A stretch of DNA of 5,663 nt from Pseudomonadota bacterium (GCA_021813195.1 JAKALI010000308.1:1-5663), one strand, 5' to 3'. Shown: positions 1 through 5,312, numbered from the stretch's first letter. The notes: a model not told the origin generated them from the letters alone. Numbers and translations: made by a program.

Positions 1-16
1 TAGCTCCCATCTAACA

Positions 17-661
17 TCAGCGTTCCTCCTGGACGCCCGCCAAGGCTCCGGCGAGGGTTCCATCCTGTGGGTCAAGGGACACCCAGACCCGAGGATCGAG
101 GTACGATTGGCGCATGACGAACCGATAGTCCGACTGTGTCCACAAACGGACTTCGTCACTTTTGTTGTCGAGAATGAAATCACCCTGCGTGGTGCGGGCG
201 GTCAGGATGGCGTGGCCTTCGCCTTTTTCGTCACGCACGACCGTCATAAGCAGGGAACTCGATGGCCAGCCCCGGCTCATCAGGATCTTTTGCTTCAAGA
301 GCGCATAGTCCTCGCAATCACCCTTGTCCGCGGGCAAAGTCCAATACTCGCTGACGCCGTAGATCTCGGCATCAGTCGCGGGTTCGATGGTATGATTGAC
401 GAGGCGGTTGACCTCGTCGAGATCGCTTAAACGCTCAGGTGTCGCTTCGAAGCGTGTGCCCGGGCCCTGCGACCTGCAGGCGGCGGGATTTTGTTCGCAG
501 AAACGGACAAAGCCATACGGAGGCTGAGAGGAGCCATAAATCCGCATGAAGGGTGAACGCAGGTCAGCGGTCTTGTGCGCCGCAATCGGATCGGCGGACG
601 CCACGGACGCAACGGCGGCGCTCAATATGGCGCTCGTGACTGCTAAAGATACGCACTTCAT
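17..661 (-). CDS. Transglutaminase-like cysteine peptidase (BTLCP family), exported
   Basis: A 214-residue protein. It starts with a clear Sec signal peptide (MKCVSLAV..., hydrophobic to about residue 20) and a likely signal peptidase I site after Ala23 (ASA|DP), so the mature protein should be periplasmic. The papain/transglutaminase-type triad is visible: Cys116 in GDCEDYA, His150 in GEGHAIL and Asp165 in FILDNK. This is the pattern of the bacterial transglutaminase-like cysteine proteinases (DUF920), the family that includes LapG, which cleaves a surface adhesin. The acidic residues next to Cys116 (Glu117, Asp118) match positions that bind calcium in LapG; that assignment is from family knowledge. 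I chose ATG at 661. The in-frame GTG at 685 only adds MRSVRGCG ahead of the signal peptide and overlaps a possible -10 element. The ribosome binding site is weak (GGGG, 7 bases before ATG). The substrate is unknown. The PilZ gene lies 142 bases upstream in the same direction. Confidence 0.88.
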   Translation of the reverse strand: MKCVSLAVTSAILSAAVASVASADPIAAHKTADLRSPFMRIYGSSQPPYGFVRFCEQNPAACRSQGPGTRFEATPERLSDLDEVNRLVNHTIEPATDAEIYGVSEYWTLPADKGDCEDYALLKQKILMSRGWPSSSLLMTVVRDEKGEGHAILTARTTQGDFILDNKSDEVRLWTQSDYRFVMRQSYLDPRVWVSLDPQDGTLAGALAGVQEER

Positions 662-686
662 GCCACAACCCCGTACTGACCGCACG

Positions 687-718
687 ACTATAGCCTAGAA
701 AGGTCGTCGTCCCCTCAA
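687..718 (-). promoter_or_regulatory. Possible promoter of the cysteine peptidase gene
   Basis: On the minus strand a TATAGT hexamer (687-692) lies downstream of TTGAGG (713-718). The 20-base spacer is longer than the usual 17, so this is weak. If it is used, transcription would begin near 680, leaving a leader of about 19 bases before ATG 661 and excluding the GTG at 685 as a start. Confidence 0.2.
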
Positions 719-803
719 CTCCGCCATCGGCATTCGATTAAAATTGGACCCATCAGCTCCGCACTCATCCCGCGGCCCCGGCCGCTGTTGCCAGGCGCGC
801 GTC

Positions 804-1433
804 TCACGTGAAGTGTCGCCTGAGTGCCTCAGGATCCTGAATGTCGAGGAATTCCACGCCGATACCATGGTCGTGATGGCGCATGACGCGGCTGCGCAAT
901 TTGCCGACGGTGACTTCGGAGCCGATGAGCGGGCGCGCTTGCGTCTCGATGGAGGCCCCCGACAACGAGACGTCGAGAAGACGCACCGGCGTGGCGATGC
1001 CAAGTCCGAGCTGCAGTGTCGTGGTGCGGGCTGTTGGCACAAAGCGCTCATGGCGACGTTGGTCCATCGCCCCCAAAACGTCCTTATTCAACAGCCAAGT
1101 GAGCTGGGCGGCGAGCTTCTCGCGTTTGTGCGGTGTGATGGAGAATTTCATGGCGAACCCGCCGTCAAAGACGCGGGCGACATGTCCCTCTAAGCCGCCG
1201 AGTTGATCAAAGTAAGCGACGATGCGCTCGCCCACGGTAACGGTGACGGGCGACATGATTGCAGCGCCGCCGACCGAGATATTCTTGAGCTTGCAGGGAT
1301 ATTCGTGGCGGTTCGGGCGCATGAAGCGGCCGAGGAGCGACAGCGTGATGCGCCGGTGGCGGCGCATGTCGCCCGATGCCCGCAGACCAGAGTCTGTCGG
1401 TGTGGCCGGAGCGGACGAGAACTGGCGGTTCAT
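804..1433 (-). CDS. Tandem PilZ-domain protein (c-di-GMP receptor)
   Basis: A 209-residue soluble protein with two PilZ domains and no signal peptide or membrane segment. Domain 1 (about residues 23-105) has the RxxxR motif R24-RHR-R28 and the [D/N]xSxxG motif NISVGG (Asn51, Ser53, Gly56). Domain 2 (about 125-205) has R126-RHE-R130 and DVSLSG (Asp154, Ser156, Gly159), followed by the GIGVEF strand typical of PilZ barrels. Both c-di-GMP motifs look complete; domain 1 carries the permitted Asn in place of Asp. By family knowledge it should bind cyclic di-GMP in the cytoplasm and alter a partner; no output domain is present, so the partner is unknown. The ATG at 1433 has only a weak GAGA 7 bases upstream. 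A later in-frame ATG at 1367, just before domain 1, is an alternative. It sits between a PAS gene and a periplasmic peptidase gene, all in one direction. Confidence 0.9.
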   Translation of the reverse strand: MNRQFSSAPATPTDSGLRASGDMRRHRRITLSLLGRFMRPNRHEYPCKLKNISVGGAAIMSPVTVTVGERIVAYFDQLGGLEGHVARVFDGGFAMKFSITPHKREKLAAQLTWLLNKDVLGAMDQRRHERFVPTARTTTLQLGLGIATPVRLLDVSLSGASIETQARPLIGSEVTVGKLRSRVMRHHDHGIGVEFLDIQDPEALRRHFT

Positions 1434-1459
1434 AGCGAAATCTCACAGTTCCGAGCGTC

Positions 1460-1479
1460 GGCCCGCTGAGGGGCGGGCC
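1460..1479. other. GC-rich hairpin in the PilZ gene leader
   Basis: A perfect 7-bp stem, GGCCCGC/GCGGGCC, encloses a 6-base loop. It lies 27 bases before the PilZ start, with no T-run on either side, so it is not a standard terminator. It may form in the 5' leader of the PilZ mRNA if transcription begins upstream of it. No known riboswitch is recognised. Confidence 0.3.
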
Positions 1480-1655
1480 ATTCAGGTCGCGAGGACGACC
1501 CGAAAGATGGAAGTCGCGGTACTATGAGATGATGGGACTTAACGAACGCCTAATCGGCAGCGCGATTATGGGACAAATTGAATGATCCCGGTTCACATTG
1601 GTACGCGGTGCCCCAGCTCGTGGGGTCGAAAATATCCGGGCCCTCTAGGTTAGAC

Positions 1656-1669
1656 GGCGGCGCGCCGCC
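1656..1669. other. 14-bp perfect GC palindrome downstream of the PAS gene
   Basis: GGCGGCGCGCCGCC reads identically on both strands and lies 18 bases beyond the PAS stop. As RNA it can fold as a 5-bp all-GC stem with a CGCG loop. No T-run follows in the direction of the PAS transcript, so it could be a Rho-independent-like pause or 3'-end stabiliser, not a classic terminator. A smaller hairpin (CCCCA/TGGGG, 1611-1625) lies further on. Confidence 0.3.
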
Positions 1670-1686
1670 AGCCGGGACCCCTCGTG

Positions 1687-2325
1687 TCATGTCTCGCTTT
1701 GAGGTGTGTCTTGACGGCCCCCGTCGTAGATGCGGAATTGACGACGGTCCTGCCGCACGATGCGGGCCGTGCGAATGCGCGGCAGGAACGGCGACTGGGG
1801 ATCCGGCGCGTTTACCGGGGGGTGGGGTTGTCCGTCCGGCCAGACGATCTGGTCGGTTAAGAGCTGCAACGAGGTCAGAGGTTGAGAGCCCAGCCAGGAT
1901 GGGGTCTGGATCGGTGCCATGGCCCCGAGGAAGCGATCTGCGATGGGGCTCTGATGGACCAGCGGCAGGATCATCATTTCCATCAGCACGGCCTGGTCGA
2001 GCGCGTTAAGAGCCTCGACGGTGACGAGCACCACCCCGCCTTGTACCGCGATCGTATTCAAACGCGTGCGCAGAGCCGTTCGATCGCGCTCTTGCCACGC
2101 CTCGAGGAAATCAACGCCACGGAATTCGGCCGCAAAGAGTTCACCGATGCGGCTGCCGGCCAGACGATAGGTGAAGCGCTGCTCGCTCACCCGCTCCAGG
2201 ATGAAGGTGCTGGAGAGTATGTCGCCCATGCGCCCTGGCTCGATTTCGAGGCGGCGGGGGGCCATGCGCTCACCGCGCAGGGAATTCCAATAGGCATAAA
2301 GCGCCTGGGTTGTCGGATGCTTCAT
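1687..2325 (-). CDS. PAS domain-containing protein (PAS_5-like)
   Basis: A 212-residue cytoplasmic protein resembling the short single-PAS proteins (PAS_5 / PF07310 type) common in Hyphomicrobiales. Recognisable family landmarks are YWNSLRGER near residues 12-20, RFTYRLAGSRIGELF near 50-64, the ILPLVH strand near 119-124, DRFLGAMAPI near 130-139 and a conserved-looking C-terminal RRQFRIYDGGR near 194-204. Proteins of this family have no attached catalytic or DNA-binding output domain, and none is seen here; the ligand is unknown. I start it at ATG 2325 because the family similarity begins with MKHPTTQAL. The frame is open to an ATG at 2463, but those extra 46 residues are Arg/Pro-rich, look like non-coding GC-rich DNA and would cover the candidate sigma-54 promoter. 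No good ribosome binding site precedes ATG 2325. It is divergent from the rhomboid gene and upstream of the PilZ gene. Confidence 0.82.
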   Translation of the reverse strand: MKHPTTQALYAYWNSLRGERMAPRRLEIEPGRMGDILSSTFILERVSEQRFTYRLAGSRIGELFAAEFRGVDFLEAWQERDRTALRTRLNTIAVQGGVVLVTVEALNALDQAVLMEMMILPLVHQSPIADRFLGAMAPIQTPSWLGSQPLTSLQLLTDQIVWPDGQPHPPVNAPDPQSPFLPRIRTARIVRQDRRQFRIYDGGRQDTPQSET

Positions 2326-2405
2326 AATGCAGGTTCGCGGTGTTGGAGCAGCCGGGCGCCGGCAGGGGGGTCTCAGACGCGCCCCCGGTTCCCTCGAGCC
2401 GTATC

Positions 2406-2419
2406 GCTGCGTTCGCAGC
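2406..2419. promoter_or_regulatory. Perfect 6-2-6 dyad, possible operator of the PAS gene
   Basis: GCTGCG-TT-CGCAGC is an exact inverted repeat. It overlaps the -12 part of the sigma-54-like element at 2415-2429 and reaches to within a few bases of the predicted start near 2403. Such a position suits a repressor or a transcript-start hairpin. The regulator is unknown. Confidence 0.3.
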
Positions 2420-2429
2420 TTCCGTGCCA
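2415..2429 (-). promoter_or_regulatory. Candidate sigma-54 (RpoN) promoter of the PAS gene
   Basis: The minus strand reads TGGCACG-GAAG-CTGC. It matches the -24/-12 consensus TGGCACG-N4-TTGC at 10 of 11 defined positions, with the invariant GG and GC exactly 12 bases apart. The start would fall near 2403, giving a leader of about 78 bases before ATG 2325. The leader contains GC-rich inverted repeats (for example GCCGG-GCG-CCGGC at 2351-2363). No activator binding site was recognised, and chance occurrence is possible. Confidence 0.35.
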
Positions 2430-2477
2430 ATCTCGCCCCAGTGGACCGACCGAGTGTCCCCATGAGCGTATTAAGGA

Positions 2478-2506
2478 TTGCCGCGCCGCGTGGTGACGAT
2501 TAATTC
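2478..2506 (+). promoter_or_regulatory. Possible promoter of the rhomboid gene
   Basis: TTGCCG (2478-2483) is followed after 17 bases by TAATTC (2501-2506), a poor -10; the overlapping ATTAAT (2499-2504) is closer to TATAAT but gives a 15-base spacer. A run of seven A (2510-2516) follows. The site is placed reasonably, ending 32 bases before the start codon, but the hexamers are weak. Confidence 0.22.
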
Positions 2507-2527
2507 CTCAAAAAAACCTTCGCTGCT

Positions 2528-2533
2528 GAGGAG
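2528..2533 (+). promoter_or_regulatory. Ribosome binding site deciding the rhomboid GTG start
   Basis: GAGGAG ends 5 bases before the GTG at 2539. It is the best-placed Shine-Dalgarno sequence here and is the reason for accepting GTG over later ATG codons in the same frame. Confidence 0.7.
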
Positions 2534-2538
2534 CCGGC

Positions 2539-3333
2539 GTGTCCAACGACGTATCATCACAAGTGCCGGAACAATCCTCGCCCCGCACTCCGATGCCTCT
2601 GCCGCATCAGGCCGACGAGCCGATCTTCCATGTTCCAAAGGGTGTTCTGATGGTGCTAGGTGCGATCCTCGCCATCCACGCCCTCCGAGCGCTATTGGAC
2701 GACGGCACGGACATCTGGCTCGTGCTGACGATGGCCGTCATCCCGGCGCGATTTGCTGGTTTCGCACAGGAACTGCCGGGCGGAGCGCTAGCCTCCTGGA
2801 CGTCACTTATCACTCATGTGTTTGCACACGGCGACGTTATGCACTTGCTGATCAATTCAGCGAGCCTGTTAGCATTTGCCAGCGCGATCGAACGGCGGAT
2901 CGGTACGGTGCGATTCCTCGTTTTCTTCGCGGTGTGCGGAATTGCTGGCGCCTTGGCGTTTCTCCTCCTCAATCCCGGTCTCATGGCCCCCATGATCGGG
3001 GCTTCGGGCGCAATCAGCGGTATGCTCGGTGGCGTCATGAGGTTCTTTTTCACAACCATCGATGAGCAGGGCATACGAGGTCTTTCTGACCGGCACGCCC
3101 ATGCTCCATTGGAGAGACTGAATGTTGCAATGCAAGATCGGCGCCTGCTGTGGGTAATCGGCACCTTCATTCTCATGAATATCGCCGCGCAATTCGGCCT
3201 TGGCGATCCCTCACGAACCGGGGGGATCGCGTGGGAAGCTCATATTGGCGGTTTTCTTGCCGGCTTTTTTTTATTCGGGATATTCGATGTTGCGGCGCGA
3301 AATTCACCGCGCGAGGAACAATGGCGGGATTGA
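2539..3333 (+). CDS. Rhomboid family intramembrane serine protease
   Basis: A 264-residue integral inner-membrane protein starting at GTG with a GAGGAG ribosome binding site. A hydrophilic N-tail (1-33) is followed by hydrophobic segments at about 34-53, 58-78, 102-118, 123-145, 150-171, 203-221 and 234-253. Rhomboid active-site features are all present: the catalytic Ser156 in GASGAISG, the catalytic His235 in AHIGGFLAG (GxxxG-like packing around it) and the His102-xxx-Asn106 pair in HLLIN that helps form the oxyanion hole in GlpG. It should cleave transmembrane substrates within the bilayer; the substrate cannot be told from sequence. A polar loop of about 30 residues (173-202) separates the Ser helix from the next segment, which I believe is usual in alphaproteobacterial rhomboids. 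The CBS gene follows in the same direction after 175 bases. Confidence 0.93.
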   Translation: MSNDVSSQVPEQSSPRTPMPLPHQADEPIFHVPKGVLMVLGAILAIHALRALLDDGTDIWLVLTMAVIPARFAGFAQELPGGALASWTSLITHVFAHGDVMHLLINSASLLAFASAIERRIGTVRFLVFFAVCGIAGALAFLLLNPGLMAPMIGASGAISGMLGGVMRFFFTTIDEQGIRGLSDRHAHAPLERLNVAMQDRRLLWVIGTFILMNIAAQFGLGDPSRTGGIAWEAHIGGFLAGFFLFGIFDVAARNSPREEQWRD

Positions 3334-3365
3334 AGACTTGCGTGATGGGGCATCTTCGCGCACGA

Positions 3366-3371
3366 TATAAA
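3366..3371 (+). promoter_or_regulatory. Possible -10 element for the CBS gene
   Basis: TATAAA stands out in an otherwise GC-rich gap, 137 bases before the CBS start. The sequence 17 bases upstream (GATGGG) is a poor -35, so an activator-dependent promoter or no promoter are both possible. The leader would contain the hairpin at 3405-3423. Confidence 0.2.
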
Positions 3372-3404
3372 TAGGAGCAGCGCAAGTTTTCGTGCGGCGA
3401 TCCC

Positions 3405-3423
3405 AGACTCAGATTTGAGTTTT
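3405..3423 (+). terminator. Weak terminator-like hairpin between rhomboid and CBS genes
   Basis: AGACTCA-GATT-TGAGTTT forms a 7-bp stem with one G-T pair, running into a short T-run (TTTT, then C). The stem is AT-rich and weak for an intrinsic terminator. It could equally be a small dyad for a regulator of the CBS gene. Confidence 0.25.
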
Positions 3424-3492
3424 CAGCTGCATCCGAGGAGCACGCTGCATACGACGATGGTGCCTTCCATGGCATCGCGCATACGGATGACG

Positions 3493-3498
3493 AGGAGG
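3493..3498 (+). promoter_or_regulatory. Ribosome binding site of the CBS gene
   Basis: A perfect AGGAGG ends 10 bases before the ATG at 3509, slightly longer than the ideal spacing. Another ATG (3501) lies only 2 bases after it and opens a three-codon frame whose TGA overlaps the CBS ATG. Confidence 0.65.
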
Positions 3499-3508
3499 AT
3501 ATGCGAGC

Positions 3509-3940
3509 ATGAACGTTGCAACCATCTTGAAAGCCAAAGGGCGGTCAGTTGCGACGGTGCGCCCCGATACGAAGCTGCAGGACGTCGTTGCGAAACTCTC
3601 GCAGCGTCGCATCGGCGCCGTTGTCGTCGTGGGTGAGGAAGGAAGCGTTGCTGGCATCATTTCCGAGCGTGACGTCATCCGTGCGCTCGCCGAGTCGGGA
3701 CCGCTTGCCCTGGAGCAGCCCGTATCGCGTTATATGACGTCCGATGTCGTTGTGTGCCGGGAAACGAGCTTGGTCGATGAATTGATGGAAATGATGACGG
3801 CTGGCCGTTTTCGGCATCTGCCGGTGGTAGAGGACAATAGCCTCGTCGGTATCGTGTCGATCGGAGATATCGTAAAAAGCCACCTCTCGGAAGTCGAAAT
3901 GGAAGTCTCTGCCATGCGCGATTATCTGGCCACAGGTTAA
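3509..3940 (+). CDS. CBS domain-containing protein (CBS pair)
   Basis: A 143-residue soluble protein made of little more than two CBS motifs. The first (about residues 8-62) has RRIGAVVVVGEEGSVAGIISERDVIRAL; its GIISERD segment is the typical nucleotide-contacting turn. The second (about 74-128) has the linker YMTSDVV and RFRHLPVVEDNSLVGIVSIGDIVK, again with the conserved G-x-x-S/T-x-x-D. A short helix (ESEVSAMRDYL-like tail, about 129-141) ends the protein. CBS pairs bind adenosine nucleotides such as AMP, ATP or NAD and often act as regulators of enzymes or channels; here there is no attached effector, so the target is unknown. Stand-alone proteins of this size are common in Alphaproteobacteria. 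The start has an AGGAGG upstream. It is convergent with the patatin gene. Confidence 0.92.
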   Translation: MNVATILKAKGRSVATVRPDTKLQDVVAKLSQRRIGAVVVVGEEGSVAGIISERDVIRALAESGPLALEQPVSRYMTSDVVVCRETSLVDELMEMMTAGRFRHLPVVEDNSLVGIVSIGDIVKSHLSEVEMEVSAMRDYLATG

Positions 3941-4167
3941 ACGCGAATAGGCCGAGACGCACAGCTCGCATTGAGCCGGATACTTCGAATTCGGCTGGAG
4001 TAACTTGCGTGCGGCAACAGGCCCTTCCAGGTTTTCTTCAAATCGAGGTCGAGCGGGCATCTCGGGCTGCGGGTGACTTGAGCATCGCACGGTACCTCCT
4101 GCAGGATCGGCAGGTCGGAGCGGTGCGCGGATGATCGCGCTCTACGATTGCTGCGGCAGCCGTTACT
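3941..4167. other. Convergent intergenic region between CBS and patatin genes
   Basis: These 227 bases hold no recognised gene. They contain a hairpin at 3974-3996 (AGCCGGAT/ATTCGGCT with one G-T pair, 7-base loop) that lacks a T-run, a 5-bp GC stem at 4125-4140, and a 10-bp palindrome TCCTGCAGGA (4097-4106). Each strand also carries a short reading frame with a plausible ribosome binding site: plus strand GTG 4009 to stop 4134 (41 codons) and minus strand GTG 4090 or ATG 4085. None resembles a family I know, and third-position GC is not clearly raised. Confidence 0.4.
3974..3996. terminator. Bidirectional hairpin after the CBS gene
   Basis: An 8-bp stem (one G-T pair) with a 7-base loop lies 33 bases beyond the CBS stop, in the convergent gap where a shared terminator would be expected. 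It has no T-run on either strand, so it is at best a weak or Rho-assisted terminator. Confidence 0.25.
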
Positions 4168-5133
4168 TCAGAATGCGGTGCTCATGCGCTGATCGACATC
4201 GCGGCGCAATTTAAGCTCCCGGGAGACGTCCTCAATTTCCCGCCGTGCGGCGGCTTCACCACGACGGATCAATTCGTCGGCGCAATGGAAATCGAACAGA
4301 CCGATGCCGTGCAACCGCGGCGAGATCAACGCATCAGGAGGATCGCCGGCAAGCCGCGAGCGTGCAATGCGGTCCTGCACGATATTGAATGCGTCCACCA
4401 TAACGGTTGAAATTCCCGGGACGTCTTCGCTCCTGCCAAACAGCTGGCGAGATAAGAGCCAACGGGCGCCGCCGCCGTTTTCTTTTTCTGCGGTGGTGGT
4501 GAGCTCAGCATCGCTTTCGCCATCACCTCGTTCGGCGACGATTTGCTCCATGACGGCTGCGGCAGCCGCAGAGCGGCTCGAAATGTCAAAATTGAGGTTG
4601 ACGGCAATGACGTAACGTGCGCCGAGCGCCCGGCAGACCGAAACCGGAATGGGGTTCACGAGCGCACCGTCGAACAGCCATCGACCATCGACTTTAACGG
4701 GCCGGAAAATTCCGGGGAGCGCGTAGGATGCGCGGATGGCATCGACGAGGCGCCCGCGCGAGAGCCATACCTCGTGGCCCGAGCCAATTTCCGTCGCAAC
4801 GGCCGTAAAGCGCCGTTTCATGTTCTCGATGCGCGTATCACTCAGATGCCGCTCAAGCCGGTCGCACAGCTTTTGACCTGAAATGAGCCCCGTGCCGGCA
4901 AAATTGAAATCCAAGTAGCCAAAGACGCGTCGTTTCGTGAGCCCGCGTGCAAAGTCTTCCAGTTCGTCGAGTCGTCCCGCAACATGGCACCCGCCCACCA
5001 CAGCGCCGATCGATGTCCCCACAATGATGTCGGGCTCGATGCCGGCCTTGACGAGGGCACGGATGACGCCGATGTGCGCCCAGCCCCGTGCAGCGCCTCC
5101 CCCGAGTGCCAAACCGATCTTGCCGCCCGCCAT
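4168..5133 (-). CDS. Patatin-like phospholipase family protein (RssA/NTE-like)
   Basis: A 321-residue cytoplasmic or membrane-associated serine lipid acyl hydrolase. The patatin fold is indicated by three elements in the right order: the glycine-rich oxyanion loop GGGAARGWAHIG (residues 11-22), the nucleophile elbow GTSIG with Ser41, and the DGA motif (Asp155-Gly156-Ala157) that supplies the catalytic Asp. Residues about 1-185 form this core; an Ala-rich and acidic, probably disordered stretch (about 186-240) and a charged helical C-terminus follow. No signal peptide, outer-membrane domain or cyclic-nucleotide domain is present, so it is the compact RssA-like type. The substrate is presumably a phospholipid or acyl ester. 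I chose ATG 5133, where similarity begins (MAGGKIGLAL), with AAGGGAG about 10 bases upstream. The frame extends to an ATG at 5235, but the extra 34 residues look non-coding. hisI lies upstream, codirectional, 276 bases away. Confidence 0.92.
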   Translation of the reverse strand: MAGGKIGLALGGGAARGWAHIGVIRALVKAGIEPDIIVGTSIGAVVGGCHVAGRLDELEDFARGLTKRRVFGYLDFNFAGTGLISGQKLCDRLERHLSDTRIENMKRRFTAVATEIGSGHEVWLSRGRLVDAIRASYALPGIFRPVKVDGRWLFDGALVNPIPVSVCRALGARYVIAVNLNFDISSRSAAAAAVMEQIVAERGDGESDAELTTTAEKENGGGARWLLSRQLFGRSEDVPGISTVMVDAFNIVQDRIARSRLAGDPPDALISPRLHGIGLFDFHCADELIRRGEAAARREIEDVSRELKLRRDVDQRMSTAF

Positions 5134-5160
5134 CGCCGCGCACTCCCTTCGTGCCGTTTT

Positions 5161-5174
5161 TGTGCACGAGCACA
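5161..5174. other. TGTGC/GCACA inverted repeat upstream of the patatin gene
   Basis: TGTGC-ACGA-GCACA is a 5-bp stem with a 4-base loop, 28 to 41 bases before the patatin ATG. It is not followed by T's on either strand. It could form in the mRNA leader near the ribosome binding site. Confidence 0.22.
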
Positions 5175-5192
5175 CGCAAATCGACACTCGGA

Positions 5193-5206
5193 CCGGAACA
5201 TTCCGG
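5193..5206. promoter_or_regulatory. Perfect 6-2-6 dyad upstream of the patatin gene
   Basis: CCGGAA-CA-TTCCGG is an exact inverted repeat, 60 to 73 bases before the patatin ATG, a typical operator position. It does not match the alphaproteobacterial LexA direct repeat (GTTC-N7-GTTC) or any other operator I know. Confidence 0.3.
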
Positions 5207-5312
5207 GATCCCACAGCCCTCGGTGCAACAGCCATGCCGCGCCGTACGCAGCGTGTCGCCGCCGTCTCCCGGGGGCGCAGTCATGAAAAGGAGATTAGCC
5301 CAAGGACATTAA

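Noticed and set aside
173..202. Considered whether the polar loop of the rhomboid (residues 173-202 of the protein, about 3055-3144 in the window) is an unusual insertion
   Set aside because: As far as I recall, rhomboids of this group often have a charged loop after the catalytic Ser helix, so I do not count it as novel.
662..685. GTG start at 685 for the cysteine peptidase
   Set aside because: It places eight residues ahead of an otherwise well-formed signal peptide and overlaps the possible -10 hexamer; ATG 661 gives a normal export signal.
744..1193. Plus-strand open frame of 149 codons across the PilZ gene
   Set aside because: It is the antisense shadow of the double PilZ gene, which has clear domain motifs; the antisense product has no recognisable features.
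2326..2463. N-terminal extension of the PAS protein to ATG 2463
   Set aside because: The 46 extra residues are rich in Arg and Pro, do not look like the family, and would overlie the candidate sigma-54 promoter and dyad.
1882..2496. Plus-strand open frame of 204 codons across the PAS gene
   Set aside because: It is antisense to the PAS gene and extends into the divergent promoter region; the translation shows no domain and is explained by GC-rich codon usage on the other strand.
2478..3065. Plus-strand open frame of 195 codons overlapping the rhomboid gene
   Set aside because: It is in a different frame from the rhomboid protein, is Arg/His/Ser-rich and has no domain; the rhomboid frame has seven hydrophobic segments and catalytic motifs.
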